This document shows positions 47,860 through 55,214 of a stretch of 64,000 nucleotides of DNA, in pieces. The position numbers and the translations under genes are program-made. A model generated the notes under the pieces. It saw only the letters and a program-made list of their open reading frames with translations, did not search any database and was not told where the DNA came from. Positions within the stretch are counted from its first letter, which is position 1. Every line of letters starts with the position of its first letter. Origin of the DNA: Pseudidiomarina marina (lineage in GTDB: Bacteria > Pseudomonadota > Gammaproteobacteria > Enterobacterales > Alteromonadaceae); assembly GCF_003987045.1 (NCBI RefSeq), contig NZ_PIPZ01000003.1, forward strand, positions 186,001-250,000, read 5' to 3'.

Positions 47860-49932
47860 ATGTTATCACCTGCTTTATTATTCGTTGCAGCAATTGCTGG
47901 CGAAGACCCGATTGAACGTATTGCTGTTCAAGGTCACTATCGTTCGCTATATGTCAATGAGGCGCCGACAAGTGTGTCAGTACTCACTTCAGATGCTATG
48001 GGACAACGCCATGGCACGCATATGGAAGATGTACTCAACGTTATCCCGAATCTAAATTTCTCCAGCGGGAGTTCGCGTGCGCGTTTTTTGCAGATACGCG
48101 GTATTGGCGAACGTAGTCAGTTTGTTGATCCAATTAATCCGTCCGTTGGGATACTCATTGACGGTATCAATTACAGCGGTTTAGGACAGGCGGCGCAGCT
48201 TTTCGACATTAGCCAAGTAGAAGTCTATCGCGGACCGCAAAGTGGTCGCTTTGGTGCTGATGGCATGGCTGGCATGTTAGTGCTTGAGAGTACCGCAGCG
48301 CGCGCTGAGTTTGATGGTTTTTGGCAAATCGGCGCCGCGAATTATGGCGCTGTTGAGGGCGGCGTTGCTGTCGGTGGTGAGCTAGGCGCTCTTGGCCGTG
48401 CTCGGTTGAGTGTATATCAACAAGCTGATGATGGCTTTACTGAAAACACTTATCTGCAACGCGACGATACTCAGTCGCGCTCAGAGCGCATCGCACGTTT
48501 CAATGTGTGGACTGATCTTGCTGACCATTGGCAATTACGATCAACTGCGCACCTGTATCGCCAAGATAATGGCTATGACGCATTTTCACTCGATAATACG
48601 CGACAAACCTTGTCAGACGAGCCTGGTGAAGACGATGCGACCATGAAGGCCGCACGTTTAGCATTAACATATAGTGGCGCGGAGACACATGAAACCGTGT
48701 TTAGTTATAGTGTATTAAGCACTGATACGCTTTACAGCTATGACGAAGATTGGAGCTATGTCGGTATTGCTCCGGGTTGGGAGTATTCATCGACTGATGC
48801 ATACTGGCGTGAACGTCTTGATCATACGTTAGAAGCTCGTTGGCTTAGTACCCAGCCGATTAATGTTATGGGACTAGCAACCGATTGGGTTGTCGGTTGG
48901 TATCACCTGAGTCGCGACGAATCCTTGCGCCGCGAGTTCATGAACTGGGATACCTATGCCGATGATACGTTTAATAGTGACTATGAAAGCAAGCGCCATG
49001 CACTTTACGGCGAAGTCACGCAATACGTGAGCGATCGATGGCAGTTGACCACCGGATTACGCCTCGAGCGATATCGTAACGCCTATGACGATTCCAATTC
49101 TGTGGCAGTAACACCTCGAGACACCATGCTCGGTGGACGCGTCAGCTTAAGTTATAACCCTGCTGTTGGGCGGATGATGTATTTAACTTGGTCTCGTGGC
49201 TACAAAACCGGTGGTGTCAACGCAGAAGCGCTAGGCAAAGCCACTGATAATCCCGAACTTGAAGCGTTTTTGCTGCAGCGCTCGAGCTTTGCCCCGGAGT
49301 ATTTAACCAGCCTAGAAGCCGGTTACAAGTTCATTAATGCCGATGATACGTTATCGCTTAATGTGGCTTTGTTTGCACAAAATCGTGATGATGTGCAGCT
49401 GAAAAGCTGGATAAACCGCGCGCAAACGTTTATTGGTTACATTGAAAATGCGGCCGGTGGAAAAGTACATGGTCTTGAAGCTGAACTCAATTTAGAGCTC
49501 ACACCACAGCTGTGGTGGTTTGCGAACGTTGGCTTACTCGAAACAGAGATTGAAGGCTTTATTACCGAAGACGGCATTGATATGGAAGGTCGCGAGCAAG
49601 CGCAGGCACCGGGTTATCAGGTGAATACCGGTATCAAGTGGCAAGTGACCGAAAACTTGAGTGCCACGGTGCAAGTCGATAGCAAAGACAGTTTCTATTT
49701 TTCTGACTCGCACAACAGCCAAAGCGAGTCGTACAATTTGTTGCATGCCAGTTTAAAGTGGCAACTTGATGCGTGGCGTATTACGTTGTGGGGACGTAAT
49801 TTAACAGATGAAGATTATGCCACACGTGGATTCTTCTTCGGCAACGACCCGCGAGATGAATATCAACCTACGACTTATGTCCAGTGGGGCGAACCACGTC
49901 GCATTGGTATAACATTTAATTACGCAATGTAA
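47860..49932 (+). CDS. TonB-dependent outer membrane receptor for thiamine or a precursor
   Basis: A 690-residue TonB-dependent receptor. The plug domain (about 18-150) has a TonB-box-like ERIAVQG, EDVLNVIPNLNFSSGSSRAR and IRGIGERSQF, and VEVYRGPQSGRFGADGMAG. The barrel ends in WGEPRRIGITFNYAM with the terminal aromatic signature. A TPP riboswitch directly upstream implies that the cargo is thiamine, its phosphates or a precursor. The signal peptide is unusually short: the hydrophobic run begins at residue 5 without any basic residue, and an in-frame TAA at 47854 excludes a longer start. GAGG lies 10 bases before the ATG. Confidence 0.9.
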   Translation: MLSPALLFVAAIAGEDPIERIAVQGHYRSLYVNEAPTSVSVLTSDAMGQRHGTHMEDVLNVIPNLNFSSGSSRARFLQIRGIGERSQFVDPINPSVGILIDGINYSGLGQAAQLFDISQVEVYRGPQSGRFGADGMAGMLVLESTAARAEFDGFWQIGAANYGAVEGGVAVGGELGALGRARLSVYQQADDGFTENTYLQRDDTQSRSERIARFNVWTDLADHWQLRSTAHLYRQDNGYDAFSLDNTRQTLSDEPGEDDATMKAARLALTYSGAETHETVFSYSVLSTDTLYSYDEDWSYVGIAPGWEYSSTDAYWRERLDHTLEARWLSTQPINVMGLATDWVVGWYHLSRDESLRREFMNWDTYADDTFNSDYESKRHALYGEVTQYVSDRWQLTTGLRLERYRNAYDDSNSVAVTPRDTMLGGRVSLSYNPAVGRMMYLTWSRGYKTGGVNAEALGKATDNPELEAFLLQRSSFAPEYLTSLEAGYKFINADDTLSLNVALFAQNRDDVQLKSWINRAQTFIGYIENAAGGKVHGLEAELNLELTPQLWWFANVGLLETEIEGFITEDGIDMEGREQAQAPGYQVNTGIKWQVTENLSATVQVDSKDSFYFSDSHNSQSESYNLLHASLKWQLDAWRITLWGRNLTDEDYATRGFFFGNDPRDEYQPTTYVQWGEPRRIGITFNYAM

Positions 49933-49946
49933 TTGGGAGCGAGTGT

Positions 49947-50513
49947 TTGGAAAATATCGCCATTGCCTTTGCGTTGCTGTATTTGTGGTTAGCCGCACGC
50001 CAATCTGTTTGGTGTTGGTTAGCTGGGGCAATTAGTTGCGCAATTTATACCTATTTAATGTTTCAAGTGCAGCTCTATATGGAGTCGGGGCTGCAAGCCA
50101 TCTACGTGGCGCTTTCAGCCTATGGTTGGTGGCAATGGCGATTTGGTGTGGCGCAAGCACCGGCGCAAGATGTTGCTGACTATTCTTGGTGGTGGCATGT
50201 GCGAGCCATTGTTGCGCTGGCGTTTGTTGCAAGCGGGTGCGCTTGGTTACTTGAACTTTACACCGATGCCGATCAAGTTTGGCTGGACAGTTTCACCACT
50301 GTCTACAGCCTGTTTGCAACTTGGTTGCTCACCCGCAAGCTATTTTCTAATTGGTTATATTGGCTTGTTATTGATAGTGTGTATATTTATCTCTATGCAA
50401 TTAAAGGGTTTGAGAAAACCAGCGGACTTTTTGCGATCTACATATTATTGATATTATATGCCATGTGGAATTGGCGCCGGAGTCAAAAGGAATTATGCAA
50501 CAACACTGGTTAA
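49947..50513 (+). CDS. pnuT: PnuC-family thiamine permease (PnuT-type)
   Basis: A 188-residue inner-membrane protein with about seven short hydrophobic segments, of the PnuC vitamin transporter family; the segment YVALSAYGWWQW is the family signature. PnuC proteins move ribosylnicotinamide, riboflavin or thiamine by facilitated diffusion, trapping them by phosphorylation. The riboswitch-controlled operon and the following kinase support thiamine (PnuT). It begins with a TTG at 49947 after GGGAG, 15 bases downstream of the receptor stop, and overlaps the kinase gene by 19 bases. Confidence 0.88.
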   Translation: MENIAIAFALLYLWLAARQSVWCWLAGAISCAIYTYLMFQVQLYMESGLQAIYVALSAYGWWQWRFGVAQAPAQDVADYSWWWHVRAIVALAFVASGCAWLLELYTDADQVWLDSFTTVYSLFATWLLTRKLFSNWLYWLVIDSVYIYLYAIKGFEKTSGLFAIYILLILYAMWNWRRSQKELCNNTG

Positions 50514-51277
50514 CAAATTTACCGATACACGGAGTGATGAAAACCGAACCGTTGTTGCGGGGCGTCGCCAATGACGTATACAAAATCACGTCGACGAGTG
50601 GCGTATATGTACTTAAGCATTTCCGCTTCGACCATCCTTATGGCCTCGACCGCGACCAAGAAGTCGCGGTGCAACAGATACTGTTTAATCATGGTTTAGC
50701 CCCAGAAGTGCTGCATTATGATGCAGTTCAAGGTCTCATGCTCCAAGCTTTTATTGAAACGCCTGATCTGTCTCACGATAGCAAATCGATGGGAACAAAA
50801 ATTCAACGGCTTGGTGAAATCAGTGCACACATTCATCGTTTACCTGTGGATGTCCCAGTTTGGTCTTTACGTAGCCGTGTGCAACGTTACTGCGATAACT
50901 TAGCTCAGTATGAACCCGAACGCGCAAGACAGTTTCAGAAGCGACTACAGCAGCAACGAAAGTTATTAGATAGCTTTGGCAACAATCCCGTTTTTTGCCA
51001 CAACGATTTAGCCTTTCATCACGTTTTTCTCAGTCAACCACCGCAAGTGATTGATTGGGAATATTCGGGCTTGGGTGAACGTTACTTTGATTTGGCCAAT
51101 TGTATTCAAGTAAATCAACTCGAGCGTTCTGAGCAACGGGCCTTTATCAACGCCTATGAAGGTGCCTCCGGAGAACGCGTTGATAGTCAGCACTTACAGA
51201 ACTGGCTTGAGCTTTCTCAAACCATCAGTCAACTTTGGTACGAACTACACCACCACCTCCAACATCATCATCTTTAA
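50495..51277 (+). CDS. Thiamine-kinase-like phosphotransferase
   Basis: A 260-residue aminoglycoside-phosphotransferase/choline-kinase-fold protein. The N-lobe has GVANDVYKI and YVLKHFRFDHP (nucleotide Lys), the catalytic loop is FCHNDLAFHHVFL, and the metal loop is QVIDWEYSGLGERYFDLAN. Position after pnuT under a TPP riboswitch argues for phosphorylation of imported thiamine, as proposed for thiamine kinase genes. In the catalytic loop the usual Asn 5 residues after the Asp is His (DLxxxH instead of DLxxxN), which may affect metal binding. The start is the ATG at 50495 with AAAAGG just upstream; a longer in-frame start inside pnuT is less likely. Confidence 0.83.
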   Translation: MQQHWLTNLPIHGVMKTEPLLRGVANDVYKITSTSGVYVLKHFRFDHPYGLDRDQEVAVQQILFNHGLAPEVLHYDAVQGLMLQAFIETPDLSHDSKSMGTKIQRLGEISAHIHRLPVDVPVWSLRSRVQRYCDNLAQYEPERARQFQKRLQQQRKLLDSFGNNPVFCHNDLAFHHVFLSQPPQVIDWEYSGLGERYFDLANCIQVNQLERSEQRAFINAYEGASGERVDSQHLQNWLELSQTISQLWYELHHHLQHHHL

Positions 51278-51300
51278 ACTTGCGCGCACGAGGAGAGCCT

Positions 51301-52626
51301 ATGTCGAAGCTTACTGATCGTATGTACGGATTATTAGCTGAGGATGAAGATGCTCGTGTTTGCAAAGATATTCCGGAAAGTGCTTGTAACGATCAACCCC
51401 AAGCCTTTATGGCGCATTTATGGTCATTGACGCTAACTAAATTAGGCGACTCATTAGTTAGCGCTCGTTTAGTATTACCGTGGATGCTGACCGCACTGGG
51501 GGCACCAAGTGTGTTTATTAGTGCGCTTGTACCGCTGCGAGAGTCGTTGGCATTATTACCACAGTTATTCATTGCGCAACAAATGCGCCAAACACCAGTT
51601 CGAAAGTGGTTTTGGGTCGCTGGTAGTGTCGGACAAGCGCTGTCGCTGCTTGGCATGGTGGCTGCTATTGTGTTTACTGAAGGCACGTTTTTAGGTTGGG
51701 CCGTGGTGACGTTGCTGGCGCTCTTTAGTTTATCTCGCGGTGTGTGCTCGGTTGCGATAAAAGACGTGCAAGGCAAAACCATTTCGAAAACTCGGCGTGG
51801 CCGACTTTCTGGGCTTGCTGCATCAGTGGCAGGGTTTCTGTCGTTGGCGACAGCATTAGTCATTATTTTTGCACCACAGTTTACCAATGTTGGTGACGAG
51901 GGCGATGCTTGGTTATTCATTTTGCTCCTGACGTTTGCAGCGCTTTTGTGGCTGGTTGCCGCCGCTGTGTACGCGAGTGTGCCGGAAGTTCCTGGTGCCA
52001 CTGAAGGCGGCGGCAATGCCCTCATTGAAGCTCTTAAATCGATACGCTTGTTGTGGCAAGACAAAAACTTTGGCCAGTTTGTTCTTACTCGAGCCTTGCT
52101 CGTGGCTTCTGCATTTGCGATTCCATACATCGTGGTGATGATTCAGCGCAGTGGCGAGGGTAGCCTAACGAGTTTGGGCGGACTTATGTTGGCAAGCGGT
52201 TTAGCCGGAATGTTGGCAGGACGGTTTTGGGGTAAATGGTCAGATAGCGCAAGTCATCATGTGATGGCGGCGGCAGCGGCTATGGCAACGCTAGTGATGG
52301 CAATAGCCTTAGCATTGTATGTATTAAGCCCCGAGTTGTTGGCCCAGCAATGGTTAGCGGGACTGCTTATTTTTAGTGCCGCAGTGTCACATCACGGCGC
52401 GCGCGTAGGACGGAAGACGTATTTGGTGGATATGGCAACGCAAGAAACACGTGCGCAATATACAGCCGTTTCCAATACGGTGCTCGGTATGGTCTTATTG
52501 CTCGGTATTTTACTCGGTGTCTTAGAAAGTTTTGCGGGTGTCGAAGCGGTGATTGGCTTATTAATTATCTTGGGTGTTGTTGCGTCGCTTCGTGCGCTCA
52601 GTTTACCAAACGTCCAACAGGATTAA
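51301..52626 (+). CDS. MFS transporter, last gene of the thiamine operon
   Basis: A 441-residue major facilitator with about 12 membrane segments after a 35-residue cytoplasmic N-terminus that includes ARVCKDIPESAC, a two-cysteine motif I associate with a widespread uncharacterised MFS group. The internal loop KTRRGRLSGLAASVAGF resembles the MFS loop signature region. The start ATG at 51301 follows GGAGAG by 5 bases; a start 22 codons earlier within the kinase gene is unlikely. It lies 23 bases after the kinase gene without a visible terminator or promoter between, so it is probably under the riboswitch. Substrate unknown; a thiamine-related compound is an inference from position only. Confidence 0.83.
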   Translation: MSKLTDRMYGLLAEDEDARVCKDIPESACNDQPQAFMAHLWSLTLTKLGDSLVSARLVLPWMLTALGAPSVFISALVPLRESLALLPQLFIAQQMRQTPVRKWFWVAGSVGQALSLLGMVAAIVFTEGTFLGWAVVTLLALFSLSRGVCSVAIKDVQGKTISKTRRGRLSGLAASVAGFLSLATALVIIFAPQFTNVGDEGDAWLFILLLTFAALLWLVAAAVYASVPEVPGATEGGGNALIEALKSIRLLWQDKNFGQFVLTRALLVASAFAIPYIVVMIQRSGEGSLTSLGGLMLASGLAGMLAGRFWGKWSDSASHHVMAAAAAMATLVMAIALALYVLSPELLAQQWLAGLLIFSAAVSHHGARVGRKTYLVDMATQETRAQYTAVSNTVLGMVLLLGILLGVLESFAGVEAVIGLLIILGVVASLRALSLPNVQQD

Positions 52627-52632
52627 GAAAAA

Positions 52633-52657
52633 AAAGCGAGCCAGCAAGGCTCGCTTT
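52633..52657. terminator. Rho-independent terminator (mainly for the small membrane protein gene)
   Basis: A 10-bp stem AAAGCGAGCC (52633-52642) / GGCTCGCTTT (52648-52657) has a 5-base loop. On the minus strand it is followed by a run of T (the A-run at 52627-52635), a classic terminator for the gene ending at 52674. On the plus strand the T-run is broken, so it ends the MFS transcript less well. Confidence 0.85.
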
Positions 52658-52673
52658 CGTTTAAAGCTTGCTT

Positions 52674-52871
52674 TTACTTGCCGCGAATGACGCCATATAA
52701 ACCGACAATCACAGCAACAGCGCCACCAATTAAGTACCACATTGCTTCGTCAGTTGTTTCGCCAGTAAGCGCTTGTGTCGCTTCAGAGGCAACTGAGTTA
52801 TACGCTTCCCAACCAAAATACAGCAAAATAACACCTACCACTAACAGAACGATTCCAATGACTTTGTTCAT
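52674..52871 (-). CDS. Small membrane protein, DUF3185 family
   Basis: A 65-residue protein with two membrane segments (about 3-20 and 42-60) joined by a polar loop SVASEATQALTGETTDEAM. This pattern, including ILLYFGWEAYNS, fits DUF3185. Its function is unknown. The ATG at 52871 has AAGGA 9 bases upstream; a start 8 codons earlier would add basic residues, overlapping that ribosome-binding site, and is less likely. It has its own terminator. Confidence 0.85.
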   Translation of the reverse strand: MNKVIGIVLLVVGVILLYFGWEAYNSVASEATQALTGETTDEAMWYLIGGAVAVIVGLYGVIRGK

Positions 52872-52957
52872 CGAATTTTTCCTTTTTATTTTCATGGATT
52901 AAGGTACTACCGATTCAGCATAGCAAAAATAATAGAATTTGCGAAAGGGATAAAAAA

Positions 52958-52977
52958 ACCGCGCTAATTTGCGCGGT
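52958..52977 (-). terminator. Rho-independent terminator after dps
   Basis: The stem ACCGCGC (52958-52964) / GCGCGGT (52971-52977) has a 6-base loop. On the minus strand it is followed by a run of seven T. It sits 18 bases after the dps stop. Confidence 0.88.
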
Positions 52978-52994
52978 CTTTCATGAGGTAGGAA

Positions 52995-53468
52995 TTAGCC
53001 TAAATAAGAGGTTAACATCCAAGACGTTTTCTCTTGTTCTTTGATGTAATCGCTCATTAATGACGCGGTACCTTCGTCGCTCGCTTCGCCGGCAATTTCA
53101 AGAATCTCGCGTTGCAGGCGAATAATGACACGATAGCTATCAAGAATTTCACGTACACAGGCCTTCCCGTCGTGAATATCTTTCGCCTCTTGAATTTCGC
53201 TTGCTTTGATATAAGTCGAATAAGCATGTAACGGGCGCTGACCTAACGTGAGAATGCGCTCAGCAACTTCGTCAACCTTTAAAAGTAAGTCATTGTAGGT
53301 TTCTTCAAACTTCGCATGAAGTTCGAAAAACTCCTTACCTTTAATGTTCCAGTGAAAACCACGAACATTCATATACATTACTTGATAGTTGGCTAACAAC
53401 TGATTCAAACGTTCCGCAAGCTGCTCGGCATGATGGTGGTCAATACCAATCACATTCAACTGTTGCAT
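52995..53468 (-). CDS. dps: Dps family DNA-binding ferritin-like protein
   Basis: A 157-residue ferritin-like four-helix protein that forms dodecamers, oxidises Fe(II) with peroxide and stores iron. The ferroxidase ligands are visible in MNVRGFHWNIKG (His), FFELHAKFEETYNDLLLKVDEVAERI (His, Asp/Glu). The N-terminal tail is short and not Lys-rich, so DNA binding may be weak or absent. A candidate sigma-S-like promoter element and tandem palindromes lie upstream. Confidence 0.93.
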   Translation of the reverse strand: MQQLNVIGIDHHHAEQLAERLNQLLANYQVMYMNVRGFHWNIKGKEFFELHAKFEETYNDLLLKVDEVAERILTLGQRPLHAYSTYIKASEIQEAKDIHDGKACVREILDSYRVIIRLQREILEIAGEASDEGTASLMSDYIKEQEKTSWMLTSYLG

Positions 53469-53506
53469 GTTTAACTCCTTGTTTGGATTTAATTTATAAC
53501 TTTTAT

Positions 53507-53539
53507 CTATGGACGAGTATAGACTATTTCAAGTTATAG
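53507..53539. promoter_or_regulatory. Tandem ATAG/CTAT palindromes with a sigma-S-like -10 upstream of dps
   Basis: Two 16-bp units CTAT-N8-ATAG (53507-53522 and 53524-53539) are separated by one base. On the minus strand the first contains CTATACT (53522-53516), a good match to the extended -10 element of sigma-S promoters, 48 bases before the dps start. The spacing does not fit OxyR (ATAG-N7-CTAT). The regulator is unknown. Confidence 0.35.
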
Positions 53540-53549
53540 GTAGCAACGA

Positions 53550-54479
53550 TTAAACTCGATTAAGCTCATCGACTTTGCCATCACGAATGTGTTGTTCGCC
53601 TCGTTTCTTGGCCAATTGAATTTGTTTTTCACGTTCCGCAAACCGTTGTTTTTGCTCAGGTGTTGTCTTGTCATGGCAGTGCGGACAGCTCACACCTTTT
53701 ACATAGTGCTCTGACTGTTTTTCTTCGTCAGTAATTGGCATCCGACACGCATAACATTGATCGTAATCACCTTGTTGCAAGCCGTGGCGAACAGTCACGC
53801 GTTGATCAAACACAAAACAATCACCTTGCCAGGTGGTGTCTTCTTCCGGTACTTCTTCTAGGTACTTTAGAATGCCGCCTTTAAGGTGATAAACCTCATC
53901 AAAGCCGATAGATTTCAAATAAGCTGTTGATTTCTCGCAGCGAATACCGCCGGTACAAAACATCGCAACTTTTTTGTGCTTTTCCGGATCGAGATGATCT
54001 TTCACGTACTGTGGAAATTCACGGAAAGAGTCGGTTTTTGGGTTAATTGCGCCCTCGAACGTACCTACTGCATATTCGTAGTCATTGCGTGTGTCAATTA
54101 ACAGAACCTCAGGATCACGAATCAAATCGTTCCAGTCACTTGGTTCAACATAGGTGCCCACCACGTTCTTCGGGTCAACCCAATCAATGCCCATGGTAAC
54201 GATTTCTTTTTTCAGTTTTACTTTGGTGCGGTAAAACGCCTGCTTATCGCTTGGTGATTCTTTATGCTCAATATCAGCAAAGGCTTCTTGGCTACGAATA
54301 AAGGCTAACACATTGTCGACACCTTCGCGGGTACCACAAATAGTGCCGTTAATTCCTTCTCGTGCTAACAACAACGTACCTTTCACTTCGTTTTTGAGCA
54401 TGCAGTTATAAAGAGGCTCACGAAAGGCTTCAAAATCATTAAATTCCACAAACTTGTAGAGTGCGGCGCAAATATACAT
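53550..54479 (-). CDS. trhO: tRNA uridine(34) hydroxylase TrhO (rhodanese-like, YceA)
   Basis: A 309-residue protein: an N-terminal acylphosphatase-like domain ([16 protein letters not shown]), a rhodanese domain (about 125-220) with the active-site loop [15 protein letters not shown], and a C-terminal zinc-like region with CYACRMP and CPHCHDKT. TrhO hydroxylates U34 of tRNA, a step in xo5U-type wobble modification, using oxygen. Order and length match E. coli YceA (350) with a shorter tail. Confidence 0.95.
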   Translation of the reverse strand: MYICAALYKFVEFNDFEAFREPLYNCMLKNEVKGTLLLAREGINGTICGTREGVDNVLAFIRSQEAFADIEHKESPSDKQAFYRTKVKLKKEIVTMGIDWVDPKNVVGTYVEPSDWNDLIRDPEVLLIDTRNDYEYAVGTFEGAINPKTDSFREFPQYVKDHLDPEKHKKVAMFCTGGIRCEKSTAYLKSIGFDEVYHLKGGILKYLEEVPEEDTTWQGDCFVFDQRVTVRHGLQQGDYDQCYACRMPITDEEKQSEHYVKGVSCPHCHDKTTPEQKQRFAEREKQIQLAKKRGEQHIRDGKVDELNRV

Positions 54480-54552
54480 CTGTTATTTCCTTCTTTGGCG
54501 ATTCGGAACGTAAATCCGAGGTCAAAATTTGCGCGCGCATTCTACCACAATT

Positions 54553-55083
54553 TTATTCGCTAAGCAGTTTTTGTACTGCGGTCTCAAGACTCTTAAGGCC
54601 GTAATCCCGTCCGATTTGCAGCGCTTGTTCGGTGGATGCATTGTCATACCAAGCGGCATGTAGAGCCATCATAGCGCCAACGCGGTTACTGCTTGAACAA
54701 TGAATTAGTGTGGTTTGGCCCTGTGTTGCGGCAAGTGCTCGGTCAAAGTCGGCAACACTGTCACGAGTGAGGTCACTTGGCCCGCCCACTGGCACACGAT
54801 AGTATTCCAGCTCGAGTTCCTGTGCCCACTGGGCTTCTTGATCGTCGTTGTTCATGTCGCTATCGGTCAGTAAATTGATAACGGCTGTAACACCTTGTTC
54901 TTTTAACTTCACGAGGTCGTCTTTTGCTGGTTTACCAGCGGTAAAATGCTGTTCATTTGGGTGATGAATGTTTGGCACGTCAGCAACGGCGACAGGAATT
55001 TTATTGACGGGCTGTTGTTCATCACAGGCGGATAAAAATAGAACAGATAGTAGCGCTAAAACTAAGAGATAAACGCGTTGCAT
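54553..55083 (-). CDS. Phosphatase-like lipoprotein (DUF442/PTP-like)
   Basis: A 176-residue protein with a lipoprotein signal peptide (lipobox LSAC, lipidated Cys at 20). The mature domain resembles DUF442 and tyrosine-phosphatase-like folds: AVINLLTDSDMN, EYYRVPVGGPSDLT and the active-site-like loop LIHCSSSNRVGAM. The loop is C-x4-R instead of the C-x5-R of true tyrosine phosphatases, as seen in the DUF442 group, so catalytic activity is uncertain. It is likely anchored in the envelope. It diverges from recC. Confidence 0.85.
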   Translation of the reverse strand: MQRVYLLVLALLSVLFLSACDEQQPVNKIPVAVADVPNIHHPNEQHFTAGKPAKDDLVKLKEQGVTAVINLLTDSDMNNDDQEAQWAQELELEYYRVPVGGPSDLTRDSVADFDRALAATQGQTTLIHCSSSNRVGAMMALHAAWYDNASTEQALQIGRDYGLKSLETAVQKLLSE

Positions 55084-55214
55084 GGAAAGACTCCTTACTC
55101 TGGTTCAGGTTGCAGTAAATATAGCGGCTCTGTGGCACAAGATCACCTTTGATTTGGCTGGTTTCAGGCTCGGTATTTGGTTAGGATGGCAATTACACAT
55201 GCAGAGGAACAGTC

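Noticed and set aside
47680-47860. Small protein gene between fre and the receptor
   Set aside because: The region is fully explained by the TPP aptamer and leader; no frame with a ribosome-binding site.
51393-52130. Long minus-strand open frame (245 codons) opposite the MFS gene
   Set aside because: Composition is that of an antisense shadow (Ser/Asn/Ala-rich, no membrane or domain pattern), no ribosome-binding site, and the plus-strand MFS protein is clear.
53507-53539. OxyR site upstream of dps
   Set aside because: OxyR needs ATAG-N7-CTAT-N7-ATAG-N7-CTAT; here the order and spacing (CTAT-N8-ATAG-N1-CTAT-N8-ATAG) are different.
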